Assembly: GCF_004078635.1 (NCBI RefSeq)
Contig: NZ_RZNB01000001.1
Coordinates: 1 to 64,000, forward strand
DNA length: 64,000 nt
Source: Labedella phragmitis
GTDB taxonomy: Bacteria; Actinomycetota; Actinomycetes; Actinomycetales; Microbacteriaceae
Direction: 5' to 3'
Shown: positions 49,767 through 58,483 of the stretch, piece by piece
How the letters are laid out: each line of letters begins with the position of its first letter
Numbering within the stretch: the first letter of the stretch is position 1
The notes under the pieces: model-generated
Told to the model about the DNA's origin: nothing
Database searches by the model: none
What the model saw: only the letters and a program-made list of their open reading frames with translations
Made by a program: the position numbers and the translations under genes

Positions 49767-50333
49767 TCAGGCGCGAGTGAGGGCACGGCAGCTGCGGAGG
49801 AACGACGCGGCGAGAGTGTCGCGGTCGTCGAGGTACCCCGCCACCATCGCACCGTCGCGGATCAGCATGAGGTCGTCTGCGACGGCTGCCGGGTCCTCGA
49901 GCTGCAGCGGTGCGACGATCTCGGCGAACGCCGACTTGCACCAGGCGCGGTGCTCGTCGACCGTCTGACGCACCGCGCTCTCCGGGTCCGGGTACTCGGC
50001 GGCCGCGTTGATGAACGGGCAGCCCCGGAACCCGGGCTCGCACGCCATCGTCCCGAGCGCCTCCGAGATGAGCTGGAAGGCCCGGTCCGCGTCGCCGTCC
50101 GCGTGCTCGATCGCCGCAGAGATACCCTCGCGCTCGAGCTGTGCGCGGCGGTCGAGGTGGGCGACGACGAGATCGTCCTTGCTCTTGAAGTGCCGGTAGA
50201 ACGTGACCTTCGTGGTACCCGCCCGCTCGATCACCTTCTCGACGCTCACAGCTCGGAGACCCTCGGCGTAGAAGAGCTCGGTCGCCGCCTCGATCAACTG
50301 TTCCCGCATCGACACCTTCACGGCCCCGATCAT
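49767..50333 (-). CDS. TetR-family regulator of the divergent DUF308-oxidoreductase operon
   Basis: A 188-residue regulator. ATG 50333 is 6 nt after AGGAGG. The HTH is SMREQLIEAATELFYAEGLRAVSVEKVIERAGTTKVTFYRHFKSKDDLVVAHLDRR. The ligand domain reads PGFRGCPFINAAAEYPDPESAVRQTVDEHRAW (TetR_C pattern of the AcrR/LmrA-like group, with conserved GCPF-N). A 22-bp near-perfect palindrome lies in the intergenic region and is the likely operator for both directions. Confidence 0.92.
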   Translation of the reverse strand: MIGAVKVSMREQLIEAATELFYAEGLRAVSVEKVIERAGTTKVTFYRHFKSKDDLVVAHLDRRAQLEREGISAAIEHADGDADRAFQLISEALGTMACEPGFRGCPFINAAAEYPDPESAVRQTVDEHRAWCKSAFAEIVAPLQLEDPAAVADDLMLIRDGAMVAGYLDDRDTLAASFLRSCRALTRA

Positions 50334-50363
50334 AAGCGCCTCCTGTCGGTCTTGTGCATCGCG

Positions 50364-50387
50364 CGGCTCGACGCTATCGTCGAGCCG
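50364..50387. repeat. Perfect hairpin next to the TetR operator
   Basis: CGGCTCGACG (50364-50373), loop CTAT, CGTCGAGCCG (50378-50387). A perfect 10-bp stem one base before the 22-bp operator-like palindrome, inside the TetR leader. It may be a second regulator site or an mRNA stem-loop in the TetR transcript. Confidence 0.7.
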
Positions 50388-50388
50388 T

Positions 50389-50410
50389 GTAGAGTGACTA
50401 GTCATTCTAC
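50389..50410. promoter_or_regulatory. 22-bp palindromic operator for the TetR regulator
   Basis: GTAGAGTGACT (50389-50399) and AGTCATTCTAC (50400-50410) are reverse complements apart from one base. The core TGACTAGTCA (50395-50404) is perfect. It lies 56 bp upstream of the TetR start and 26 bp upstream of the DUF308 gene start, so one site could repress both. Confidence 0.8.
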
Positions 50411-50435
50411 CTCGATCACACAGACAGGAACATCC

Positions 50436-50996
50436 ATGACCGACACCCTCTCCGGACGGCGGCCCATCGCCGTCGCCCTCCGCAACCTCTACGTCACACG
50501 CTTCGGCTTCGCGATCGTGTGGGCGATTCTCGTCGCCGTCACCGCGTCGACGCTCAACCCGCTGAGCATCGCGCTCCTCGTCCTCTATCCCGTGTTCGAC
50601 CTCCTCGCCGCCGTCATCGACTACCGCACGTCGCGCGCCACCCGCCCGACGCCCTTGCTCTACGTGAACATGGCGCTCAGTCTGCTCGCGGCCATCGGCC
50701 TCACGCTCGCGGTCACCTCCGGCCTGGCCGCGGTCCTCGTGGTGTGGGGCGCCTGGGCGATCACCGCTGGAGCCGTCCAGCTCGTCGTCGGCATCACGCG
50801 CCGGTCGCTCGGCGGGCAGTGGCCGATGATCCTGAGCGGAGGCATCTCGGTCTTCGCGGGCTCGGGCTTCATCCTGATGTCGAGCGGCCCGTCGGCGTCG
50901 CTCGCGAGCCTCGCCGGATACGCGACGCTCGGCGGCATCTTCTTCCTGATCTCCGCCCTCCGGCTGAACCGCTCTGCGAAGGCGGCCACCCGATGA
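50436..50996 (+). CDS. DUF308 family membrane protein
   Basis: A 186-residue protein from ATG 50436 with six hydrophobic helices in three pairs, as in DUF308/HdeD-like proteins: LYVTRFGFAIVWAILVAVTAS, IALLVLYPVFDLLAAVIDY, NMALSLLAAIGLTLAVTSGLAAVLVVWGAWAITAGAVQLVVGI and WPMILSGGISVFAGSGFILM. Role unknown, linked to stress tolerance in some bacteria. First gene of a TetR-controlled operon; its stop overlaps the next start (ATGA). Confidence 0.85.
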   Translation: MTDTLSGRRPIAVALRNLYVTRFGFAIVWAILVAVTASTLNPLSIALLVLYPVFDLLAAVIDYRTSRATRPTPLLYVNMALSLLAAIGLTLAVTSGLAAVLVVWGAWAITAGAVQLVVGITRRSLGGQWPMILSGGISVFAGSGFILMSSGPSASLASLAGYATLGGIFFLISALRLNRSAKAATR

Positions 50997-52420
50997 GCGA
51001 GTACGACGTCATCGTCATCGGCGCCGGCCCGGTCGGAGAGAACGTCGCGGATCGGGTCGTCCGGGGCGGGCTCACCGCCGCCATCGTCGAGTCCGAGCTC
51101 GTGGGAGGCGAGTGCTCCTACTGGGCGTGCATGCCGACGAAGGCGCTCCTCCGCGACGCGGCCGCGCTGCGCGCCGCTCGACGCCTTCCGGGTGCCGCCG
51201 CCGCGATCACCGGCGGGCTCGACCCCGCCGCCGTCTTCGCCCGCCGCGATCGCTTCGCCTCGAACTGGCAGGACGACGGTCAGGTGGGCTGGCTCGACCA
51301 GGTCGGGATCTCCCTCGTCCGAGGTCACGGTCGCATCACCGGACGGAAGACGGTCACCGTGACGGCCGGCGACGGCGCGACGGTCGAGCTCACCGCCCGC
51401 CACGCCGTCGTGGTCGCGACCGGCACGAGCGCCATCGTCCCGGCCATCCCGGGTCTCGCGGATGCTGAACCCTGGACGAGCCGCGAGGCGGTCTCGACCA
51501 GCCGGGTTCCGGACCGGCTCGTCATCGTCGGCGGCGGTGTCGTCGGCATGGAGATGGCGACGGCCTTCAGCGCGCTCGGGTCCACCGTGACCGTGGTCGC
51601 GCGGGACGGCGTCCTCCCGAACGTGGAGCCCTATGCGGCCGACCACGTCGTCGCCTCGCTCCGGCAGGACGGCGTCGAGGTCCTCGTGGGCGACGGCCCG
51701 TCGGCCGTCAGCCGCGACGGCGTCGTGCACGTCTCCTTCACCGACGGCCGCTCTCTCGAGGCCGACGAGATCCTCGTCGCGACGGGCCGGCGCCCGAACA
51801 GCGACGACATCGGTCTCGACCAGGTGGGACTCACGCCGGGCGACTGGCTCACGGTGGACGACACGCTCCGTGTGCTGGGCGCTGACGGCCGACCGGTCGA
51901 CGACGGCTGGCTCTACGCGGCCGGCGACGTCAACCACCGCGCGCTCCTCACCCATCAGGGCAAGTACCAGGCGCGCGCCGTCGGCGACGTCGTCGTCGCG
52001 CGCGCGACAGGTGCGCCCGTGGACGACCGCCCGTGGGGTCGCCACACACCGACCGCAGACCACCGCGCCGTCCCCCAGGTCATCTTCACCGACCCCGAGA
52101 TCGCGTCGGTCGGGCACACCGTCGCCAGTGCCGAGCGTGCCGGGCTCCGCGTGCGCGTGATCGAGTACGACCTCGCGGCGGTCGCCGGCGCCTCGCTCCA
52201 CGCCGACGGCTACGCGGGACGCGCGAGCATGCTGATCGACGAGGAGGGCGACCGCATCGTCGGCTTCACCGCCGTCGGGCCCGACGTCGCGGAACTGCTG
52301 CACGCCGCCACCATCGCGATCACCGCGGAGGTCCCGCTCGAGCGGCTCTGGCACGCCGTTCCCGCGTACCCGACGGTCAGTGAGGTGTGGCTGCGGCTCC
52401 TCGAGACCGCCGGGCTCTGA
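50993..52420 (+). CDS. Pyridine-nucleotide disulfide oxidoreductase (class I, lipoamide dehydrogenase/mercuric reductase-like)
   Basis: A 475-residue flavoprotein from ATG 50993. FAD site: YDVIVIGAGPVGENVADRVVRGGL. Redox-active disulfide Cys41/Cys46 in GGECSYWACMPTK (CX4C). NAD(P) site: RLVIVGGGVVGMEMATAFSALGSTVTVVAR. Second FAD motif: DDGWLYAAGDVN. C-terminal dimerisation domain: PQVIFTDPEIASVGHTVASAE, with the conserved His-x-x-Pro-type region near the end as LWHAVPAYPTVSE. Trp next to the active Cys differs from classical Lpd (GGTCLNVGCIPSK). No lipoylated partner is adjacent, so it is more likely a soluble quinone or metal reductase than a dehydrogenase-complex subunit. Confidence 0.92.
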   Translation: MSEYDVIVIGAGPVGENVADRVVRGGLTAAIVESELVGGECSYWACMPTKALLRDAAALRAARRLPGAAAAITGGLDPAAVFARRDRFASNWQDDGQVGWLDQVGISLVRGHGRITGRKTVTVTAGDGATVELTARHAVVVATGTSAIVPAIPGLADAEPWTSREAVSTSRVPDRLVIVGGGVVGMEMATAFSALGSTVTVVARDGVLPNVEPYAADHVVASLRQDGVEVLVGDGPSAVSRDGVVHVSFTDGRSLEADEILVATGRRPNSDDIGLDQVGLTPGDWLTVDDTLRVLGADGRPVDDGWLYAAGDVNHRALLTHQGKYQARAVGDVVVARATGAPVDDRPWGRHTPTADHRAVPQVIFTDPEIASVGHTVASAERAGLRVRVIEYDLAAVAGASLHADGYAGRASMLIDEEGDRIVGFTAVGPDVAELLHAATIAITAEVPLERLWHAVPAYPTVSEVWLRLLETAGL

Positions 52421-52480
52421 ACGCTTCGCCTCGGGCCGCACGTCCCACGACAGCACCACACAGACGAGAAGGAGACAACC

Positions 52481-52783
52481 ATGTCAACCAAAATCACGTT
52501 CATCATCGACAACCCGGCGGAACCCGACGCGTTCGAGTCCGCCTACCCGGAGATCGCCGCCCTCGCGGATCGGCTCCCCGCTCTCCGGCGACGCGAGTCC
52601 GCGAAGGTTTGGCCGAAGGAGGACGGCACGCCGACTCCGGCGCACCGCACCCTCGACCTCTATTTCGACTCCTATGAGGAGGCTTCGGCAGCGGTCGCCA
52701 CCCCTGAGGCTGGCGAGTTCATCGGAAAGCTTCTCGGCACGGGCACGTCGTTCACAGGCCTCTTCTCCGACATCGAGGACTGA
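52481..52783 (+). CDS. EthD-like dimeric alpha/beta-barrel protein
   Basis: A 100-residue protein from ATG 52481, after AAGGAGA. The pattern KITFIIDNPAEPDAFESAYPEIAALADRLPALRRRESAKVW, then HRTLDLYFDSYEEASAAVATPEAGEFIGKL, fits the EthD/ferredoxin-like fold of small dimers that bind aromatic or quinone substrates. It is third in the TetR-controlled operon. A link with quinone or aromatic turnover by the neighbouring oxidoreductase is inference. Confidence 0.78.
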   Translation: MSTKITFIIDNPAEPDAFESAYPEIAALADRLPALRRRESAKVWPKEDGTPTPAHRTLDLYFDSYEEASAAVATPEAGEFIGKLLGTGTSFTGLFSDIED

Positions 52784-52810
52784 CCGCGGCGGGTTCCCCG
52801 CGCCACGCCC

Positions 52811-55018
52811 TCAGGCGTCGGCGGACGTGGCGCGCGCCGCGTTGGCAGGAGACGCGCGCCACGCGTCGGTCGGGCGCTCCTCCCGGGCACCCCGTCTGTT
52901 GGGCTCCTCGACGGGAGCGGCGTCGACGAACGAACGAGCGGCCACGTGGCCGTCGTCGTCGACCAGCCAGAGCAGCAGCCGAGCGGGTCCCTCGGGAGCT
53001 GCGACTCTCACGGACGCCGACTCGCTCACGACGAACGGGGCGACCTCGAGCCGATCCGACGAGACGCTCGGCAGGTCGGGGTGTCCGCCCTCGTCGTGCG
53101 GCACCGACCGGAACGGTCGCCCGGCAGACACCCACGCCGCGTGGATCCGACCACCGATGGCGGAGCGACCGTGGTGGGAGACGGCCACGGAGAGCGTCAG
53201 CTCGGACTCGGGGACGGGGATGTCAGCACCGGCCCGCGCGGGGATCAGGTCGACGATGAGGACCGTGTCGGCGTTCGCGTCCGCGGGGTCGAGCCCACCC
53301 CAATCCTTGGGGCGCCGATGCGTGTCGAGCAGGCCAGCGCTCTCGTGCTCGACATCGGCGAGCTCGGTGTAGACGTAGCCGGCGAAGCGATCGTGACGCC
53401 GCAGCTCCTGCGTCTGCCAGCGCACGTGCCAGGCGCGTTCGAGACTCGTGAAGCCCTCACCGTATTCGCTGTTGAGGATCGGGACGCCATCGCGCGGATG
53501 ATCGACCGAGCCGTAGAGGCTCTTGTCCACGATGAAGTCCGGTCCGAGCTTCACCGGGAAGTCGTGCCGCTCGCCCGAGGCCAGCTCGGCCACGTTCCGG
53601 GCCCACGTCGCGGGATCCGGCTCGTAGTAGTGCCAGTCGACGAGGTCGGTGCGCACGTGCGACCACCCGGAGTTCTCCACGATCGGGCGCGAGCGGTCGA
53701 GGGCGGCGAGCGCGTCGTAGGCGGTGACCGACGCCGCGGTACGCTCGGCGCTGCCCGGGATGTCCCAGTCCAGTCCCCACTCCTCGTTGTAGAGACCCCA
53801 GATGACGATCGACGGGTGATTCCCGTCGCGCTCGACCATCGGCTCGATCTGCGCCTCGAACGCCGTAGCGGCCTCGGGGCTGAAGCGGCTCGGGCACGCG
53901 GGCTCCGCCCACACCAGCATGCCCATCTCGTCCGCGGCGTGGAGCCAACGCGGCTCCTCGAACTTGAGGTGCTTGCGCACCAGGGTGAAGCCGAGATCCC
54001 GAGCGAGCCGGAGGTCGGCGAGCAGTGCCTCGTCGTCCGGGGCGGTGAGACCGGTCTCCGGCCAATAGCCCTGGTCGAGCACCCCGCGCACGTAGAGCCG
54101 CTCGTCGTTGAGGAACAGCTGCTCGCCGCGCACCTCGATCGTCCGCAGTCCCGTCGTCGCGACGACGCGGTCGGCTCCGTCACCGGTGCCCGCGACGACC
54201 TCGACACGGTAGAGGTGCGGGTCGTCGGGCGACCACGACCGAGGGGAGGCGAGCTCGATGCGGCCGAGGGCGTTCCCCTTCTCGTCCGCCACCAGCTCGA
54301 TGCGTTCGCGCTCGACCGACCCGGCGACGACGGTCGCGACCACGGGGCTCCCGGCCGGCGCGTCGCCGGCGAGCTGCACGGCGACGTCGATGCCGGTTCG
54401 CGAGTCGCCCCGCAGCTCGACGGCTCGTGCGTACGTCGCACCGCGGGCCTCCAACCACACGCTCTGCCAGATGCCGGACGTCGGGGTGAAGGAGACGCCG
54501 TCGTAGTCGTCGCGCGGGATCGACCGCTGCTTGCCGTGCACGATCGAGCGCTTGTCGGCTGGCGCCTCGACCTCGACGACGAGCTCGGACTCGACACCCG
54601 GGCGGACGTGCTCGGTGACGTCGAACTCGAAGGAGGTGTAACCACCGACGTGCTCGCCCACCACGCCGCCGTCGATGCGCACGAGGGCGCGGTGCCAGAC
54701 CGCTCCGAAGCACAGCACGACGCGAGAGCCCTGCCAGTCCTCGGGCACCGCGATCGAGCGGCGGTACGCCGCCGCCTCGAGCCACGTGCGCCCGACGCCC
54801 GACGCCGGGGTCTCCCATGCGAACGGGACGAGGATCGTCGTCTCGCCGTCGATGCTCGAGAAGCCCCACTCGCCGTTGAGGCTGAGCCAGCGCTCGGACC
54901 GGTCGAGGTCGGGCCGCGGGTACTCGGGCTTCGGCAGGGTCGCCGTGGGGAGCGCCTCCGCATCGGTCGTCGGCGAGGTCGCGTCGGTCGTCGACGTCGG
55001 TTCGGTCGTCAGTGTCAT
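52811..55018 (-). CDS. Glycoside hydrolase family 2 protein (beta-galactosidase/glucuronidase type)
   Basis: A 735-residue enzyme from ATG 55018, 5 bp after the upstream permease gene. It has no signal peptide, so it acts on imported sugar. GH2 order: jelly-roll domain (RWLSLNGEWGFSSIDGE, IAVPEDWQGSRVVLCFGAVWHRALVRIDG, SFTPTSGIWQSVWLEA), Ig-like domain, then the TIM barrel (LYVRGVLDQGYWPETGLTAPDD, FTLVRKHLKFEEPRWLHAADEMGMLVWAEP, HPSIVIWGLYNEEWG with acid Glu, and ILNSEYGEG with the likely nucleophile Glu). Last gene of an ABC-transporter operon controlled by LacI-type operators. The exact sugar (galactoside, glucuronide, arabinoside) is not predictable. Confidence 0.92.
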   Translation of the reverse strand: MTLTTEPTSTTDATSPTTDAEALPTATLPKPEYPRPDLDRSERWLSLNGEWGFSSIDGETTILVPFAWETPASGVGRTWLEAAAYRRSIAVPEDWQGSRVVLCFGAVWHRALVRIDGGVVGEHVGGYTSFEFDVTEHVRPGVESELVVEVEAPADKRSIVHGKQRSIPRDDYDGVSFTPTSGIWQSVWLEARGATYARAVELRGDSRTGIDVAVQLAGDAPAGSPVVATVVAGSVERERIELVADEKGNALGRIELASPRSWSPDDPHLYRVEVVAGTGDGADRVVATTGLRTIEVRGEQLFLNDERLYVRGVLDQGYWPETGLTAPDDEALLADLRLARDLGFTLVRKHLKFEEPRWLHAADEMGMLVWAEPACPSRFSPEAATAFEAQIEPMVERDGNHPSIVIWGLYNEEWGLDWDIPGSAERTAASVTAYDALAALDRSRPIVENSGWSHVRTDLVDWHYYEPDPATWARNVAELASGERHDFPVKLGPDFIVDKSLYGSVDHPRDGVPILNSEYGEGFTSLERAWHVRWQTQELRRHDRFAGYVYTELADVEHESAGLLDTHRRPKDWGGLDPADANADTVLIVDLIPARAGADIPVPESELTLSVAVSHHGRSAIGGRIHAAWVSAGRPFRSVPHDEGGHPDLPSVSSDRLEVAPFVVSESASVRVAAPEGPARLLLWLVDDDGHVAARSFVDAAPVEEPNRRGAREERPTDAWRASPANAARATSADA

Positions 55019-55023
55019 GGATG

Positions 55024-55965
55024 TCAGCCCTTCACGCTTCCAGCGAGGATTCCGTTGATGAAGTGCCGCTGCAGTGCGATGAAGAGCACGAGCAACGGGA
55101 TGAGTGCGATGGAGCTCGCAGCGAGCAGCTCCCCGGTGACGGTCGCGTAGTCCGCGCCGATCCGGTTGCCGGTGATGTTCTGTGCGAGCGTCGAGAGCAC
55201 GACTTGGAGGGTCGCCATACGGTCGGAACTCGCGGCGACGACCGGCCACACGAAGTCGTTGTAGATGTTCATGATCGTGAGCACCGCGAGACCGGCGAGG
55301 CCGGGTCGGATGACGGGCAGCACGACGCGCCAGAAGATTCCGAACTCGCCGCAACCGTCCACCCGTGCCGCGTCGAGCAGCTCGTCGGGGACGGCCGCGA
55401 TGACCTGCCGCATCCAGAAGATCGCGAACGCGTCGACCGACCCCGGCAGGATGAGCGCCTGGTACGTGTTGACCCAGCCGAACTGCTTCATCTCGAGCAG
55501 CAGCGGGATGATGAGCACGATCGTCGGCAGCATGAGCGTCACGAGCACCGCCCCGAAGATCAGGTTCTTCCCGATGAACTCGTACTTGGCGAAGGCGTAA
55601 GCGGCGAGCGGCGCGAAGAAGAGCGTGATGGCGCCCTTGAACACGAGCACGATGCCCGTGTTGAGGAAGCCCGAGGCGATCGGTACGTCCTCGAACATCG
55701 CGATGTAGTTGTCGAGCGTGAAGCGCGACGGGTCGAAGGCGAGCGGCGACGAGATGATGTCGTTCGCCGGTTTGAACGCCGAGAGCAGCGCCCACACGAC
55801 CGGTGCGAGGAAACCCACGAGCAGGAGCGCGAGGAACACGTGCGACGTGATCGCCGGGCGGGAGCGACGCGGGCGGCGCGGCGACCCGCCGCTGGCGGCC
55901 GTGTCGTCGCGCGGGACGCTGTCGGCGTCGTCCGTGCCGGGAACCGTGAGAGTCGAGGCGGTCAT
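55024..55965 (-). CDS. Carbohydrate ABC transporter permease (MalG type)
   Basis: A 313-residue inner-membrane subunit from ATG 55965. Six helices; the EAA loop for the ATPase is AARVDGCGEFGIFWRVVLPVIRPG. The start is SHVFLALLLVGFLAPVVWALLSAFKPANDI, and WPVVAASSDRMATLQVVL is the usual MalG-type periplasmic stretch. It begins 2 bp after the stop of the first permease gene. The ATPase subunit is not encoded here, so a shared MsiK-type ATPase is likely, as is common in actinobacteria. Confidence 0.95.
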   Translation of the reverse strand: MTASTLTVPGTDDADSVPRDDTAASGGSPRRPRRSRPAITSHVFLALLLVGFLAPVVWALLSAFKPANDIISSPLAFDPSRFTLDNYIAMFEDVPIASGFLNTGIVLVFKGAITLFFAPLAAYAFAKYEFIGKNLIFGAVLVTLMLPTIVLIIPLLLEMKQFGWVNTYQALILPGSVDAFAIFWMRQVIAAVPDELLDAARVDGCGEFGIFWRVVLPVIRPGLAGLAVLTIMNIYNDFVWPVVAASSDRMATLQVVLSTLAQNITGNRIGADYATVTGELLAASSIALIPLLVLFIALQRHFINGILAGSVKG

Positions 55966-55967
55966 GG

Positions 55968-56846
55968 TCAGTCCTTCGCTCTCAGCAGCCGCACGAACGC
56001 GAGCGACAGCACCATCACGAGGATCACGAGGAGGAACGAGTTCGCCGCTCCCGTGCCGAGATCGGCTCGCGTGATGTGGTTGTAGAGGTAGTAGCCCGCG
56101 GTCGTCGTGGACCCGTACGGCCCGCCCTGCGTCACGACGAAGGGCTCCGCGAACATCTGGAAGACGGCGAGCGTCTGCAGCACGACGGCGAACATGATCG
56201 TGCGCCGCAGGAGCGGGACCGTGATGCTCCAGAGCTGCCGGATCCGGCCGGCCCCGTCGAGCCCGGCGGCCTCGTAGACGTTCGCGTCGATCGACTGCAG
56301 TCCTGAGAGCAGGATGAGCACGATGAAGCCGGTCGTCTTCCAGACGAAGAGCAGCGCGAGCGTCGGTTTCGCCCACTCGCTCGTCGTGAGCCAGCCGACG
56401 TCGGGCACCCCGACGAGGCCGAGCAGTCCGTTCACGGCGCCGTAGTCCTGGTCGAAGACGACGACCCAGATCTGGGCGATCGCGACGAGCGGCGTGACGA
56501 ACGGCACGACGAACGCGACGCGGTACACGCTCCGCAGTTTGAGCTTCGCGTTGTCGAGCAGGACAGCGGCGAGCAGCGCGATCACGAGCTGTGCCGGGAT
56601 GATGAGCAACCACAGCACGGCCGAATTGCCGATGGAGCTCCAGAAGCCCGGATTGCCGAGGAGGTAGAGGTAGTTGTCCCATCCGACCCACTCCGCGGCA
56701 CCCGAACCGCGCCAGTTCGTGAAGCTCAGTCGCGCCGTGAAGAAGAGCGGGTAGACGCTGAAGGCGAGGAAGACGGCGACGAACGGTGCGACGAAGAGGT
56801 ACGGCGCGAGGCGGCGCCGAGTTCTCGCTGCCGTGAGGACTGCCAT
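55968..56846 (-). CDS. Carbohydrate ABC transporter permease (MalF type)
   Basis: A 292-residue permease from ATG 56846. It starts with the basic/hydrophobic RRRLAPYLFVAPFVAVFLAFSVYPLFFTARLSFTNW, and the EAA loop is EAAGLDGAGRIRQLWSITVPLLRRT. FVVTQGGPYGSTTTAGYYLYNH is the conserved stretch of this family. It lies between the solute-binding protein and the MalG-type permease in the operon. Confidence 0.95.
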   Translation of the reverse strand: MAVLTAARTRRRLAPYLFVAPFVAVFLAFSVYPLFFTARLSFTNWRGSGAAEWVGWDNYLYLLGNPGFWSSIGNSAVLWLLIIPAQLVIALLAAVLLDNAKLKLRSVYRVAFVVPFVTPLVAIAQIWVVVFDQDYGAVNGLLGLVGVPDVGWLTTSEWAKPTLALLFVWKTTGFIVLILLSGLQSIDANVYEAAGLDGAGRIRQLWSITVPLLRRTIMFAVVLQTLAVFQMFAEPFVVTQGGPYGSTTTAGYYLYNHITRADLGTGAANSFLLVILVMVLSLAFVRLLRAKD

Positions 56847-56932
56847 GTCCTCTCCCTTCTGGAGGTGTCGGGTGGATCGTGCGGTGATCGAACTGAGGAG
56901 CGGGACCGGCGCGGTCGCCGGCCCCGCACCCG

Positions 56933-58327
56933 TCACTGCCTGTCGATGAGGTTCGCCTGAATGTCGGCGGACGACTTCTCGAGCACCTCGGCGGGCGAGA
57001 GCTCGCCGTCGAGCATGCGCTGCACGTCGTTGCCGAGGTAGTCGACGGCACCGGCCCACCACGAGGGTGTCGGCGCCGCGGCCGGGATCTCCGTGCTCGC
57101 CTCGGTCGCGACGGACCACAGGTCCTGCCCGCCGAGGGCGTCGACCGGCTCGAAGAGCGGTGCCGCCGGATCGGCCGCGGGCTCGTAACTCGGGATCGAC
57201 GTGTTGAGACCGTTCGGGTACACGTCGTTCGGTCCCCACACGGCGGTGTAGCCGGCCTCGTCGAACATCAGGAACTCGTAGAAGAGCCACGCGAGGTCGG
57301 CGTTCTCGGCGTCCCTCGGAATCGAGAACGAGGAACCGCCCATCGCCCCGCTTCGGGCGCCGCCGTCCTCCCACGCGGGAAGCGGCATCGCGCGCCAGTC
57401 CCCCGCCGTCTCGGGGAGGAGCTGCTGCGGCGCGAAGCTGAACCAGATCGCCCACGGGTAGAACACCTGGTTGCCGGACTCGAGCTCGGCGATGTCCGTG
57501 GGGGTCAGGTACTCCGCCCGCGTGCCGAGGCCGTCCTTCTGCACGGTGTCGAGGAAGCCGAGGATCTGCTCGTACTCCGGCGAATCCAACCGCAATTCTC
57601 CATCGGCGTCGGCGAGACTCGTGCCGAGTTGGCTCGCGTACATCTCGAGCTGCAGCTGACCGAGGAACGCGGACTGCTCGAGGTGGATCGGCTTGGCCGA
57701 CGGCACCGCCTCCTGATACTCGCGGGCCGCGGCCAGGAGGTCGTCGTAGGTCTCGATGGTCGTCGCGTCGATCCCCTGTGCCTCGAGCGCCGTGGCGTTG
57801 TAGTAGAGCAGGCCGGGGTTCGAGTCGTACGGGACACCGTAGATGCCGCCGTCGATCGAGTTGACGTCGATCTTCTGCTGGGCGATGTCGTCGACGTAGG
57901 GGTCGAGCACGTCGCTCAGGTCCCACATGTAATCGGAGAGTCCGGCGACCTTCGCGTCGTCGAGGAACACCCCGTCGGGCACGTCGGTCCCCGTGATGAG
58001 GGTGTTCTGGAGCTTGGCGTCGATGTCGACGGCCTCGTGGTTGACGGTGATGTCGGGGTAGACCTCGTTGAAGTCCTCGATGGCCGCGTCGAAGACCTCG
58101 TAGAGGTCACCCGAGCGGTCCCAGATGGTGATCTCGCCGGAGGGCGAGTCGCCGTCGGGCGCCTGGAGGCGGCCCGCTGAGGCGTCCCCGTCGCCGGAGC
58201 CGGCGGTGATGTCGGGGCCGCATGCCGTGAGGCCGAGCGCGAGGATCGCCGCGCCGCCGATGACGGTGAGACCGCGACGGCGCGCGATGCGCCGCCGGGT
58301 GGCACGGGTAGGCGTGAGCTGGTGCAA
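56933..58327 (-). CDS. Extracellular sugar-binding lipoprotein of the ABC transporter
   Basis: A 464-residue substrate-binding protein. The TTG at 58327 is chosen because AAGGAG precedes it by 6 nt; GTG 58345 is an alternative. Lipoprotein signal: RRRGLTVIGGAAILALGLTAC. The mature protein has the SBP_bac type 1 pattern (GEITIWDRSGDLYEVFDAAIEDFNEVYPDITVN, GIYGVPYDSNPGLLYYNATAL, WAIWFSFAPQQLLPETAGDW, SSFSIPRDAENADLAWLFYEFLM). First gene of the operon; two LacI-type operators lie just upstream. Confidence 0.95.
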   Translation of the reverse strand: MHQLTPTRATRRRIARRRGLTVIGGAAILALGLTACGPDITAGSGDGDASAGRLQAPDGDSPSGEITIWDRSGDLYEVFDAAIEDFNEVYPDITVNHEAVDIDAKLQNTLITGTDVPDGVFLDDAKVAGLSDYMWDLSDVLDPYVDDIAQQKIDVNSIDGGIYGVPYDSNPGLLYYNATALEAQGIDATTIETYDDLLAAAREYQEAVPSAKPIHLEQSAFLGQLQLEMYASQLGTSLADADGELRLDSPEYEQILGFLDTVQKDGLGTRAEYLTPTDIAELESGNQVFYPWAIWFSFAPQQLLPETAGDWRAMPLPAWEDGGARSGAMGGSSFSIPRDAENADLAWLFYEFLMFDEAGYTAVWGPNDVYPNGLNTSIPSYEPAADPAAPLFEPVDALGGQDLWSVATEASTEIPAAAPTPSWWAGAVDYLGNDVQRMLDGELSPAEVLEKSSADIQANLIDRQ

Positions 58328-58391
58328 CTGACACTCCTTTGTGACATGGGTTTCGTCTGCTGCCGCGATCATCTCGGGCGACGGATCGACG

Positions 58392-58409
58392 TTTGCCAAC
58401 GTAGGCAAA
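58392..58409. promoter_or_regulatory. LacI-type operator 1 (TTTGCC-AACGTA-GGCAAA)
   Basis: Inverted repeat TTTGCC/GGCAAA with a 6-bp spacer, 65 bp upstream of the sugar-binding protein start, in the divergent region with the LacI gene. Its half-sites match those of operators 2 and 3. Confidence 0.8.
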
Positions 58410-58422
58410 ACCATAGCGGGTG

Positions 58423-58439
58423 TTTGCCATCGTTGCAAA
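58423..58439. promoter_or_regulatory. LacI-type operator 2
   Basis: TTTGCCATCGTTGCAAA, 45 bp before the LacI start. Its reverse complement equals operator 3 (59605-59621) at 16 of 17 positions. Together with operator 1 it flanks both divergent promoters, so the repressor probably controls the transport operon and itself. Confidence 0.85.
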
Positions 58440-58483
58440 CGCTATGCTGGCGAGACATTCGAGACGACTACGAGGGGATGACC

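Noticed and set aside
50660-52459. Minus-strand open frame of about 600 codons
   Set aside because: Antisense to the disulfide oxidoreductase and DUF308 genes, with no domain pattern and Arg/Asp/Val-rich shadow composition.
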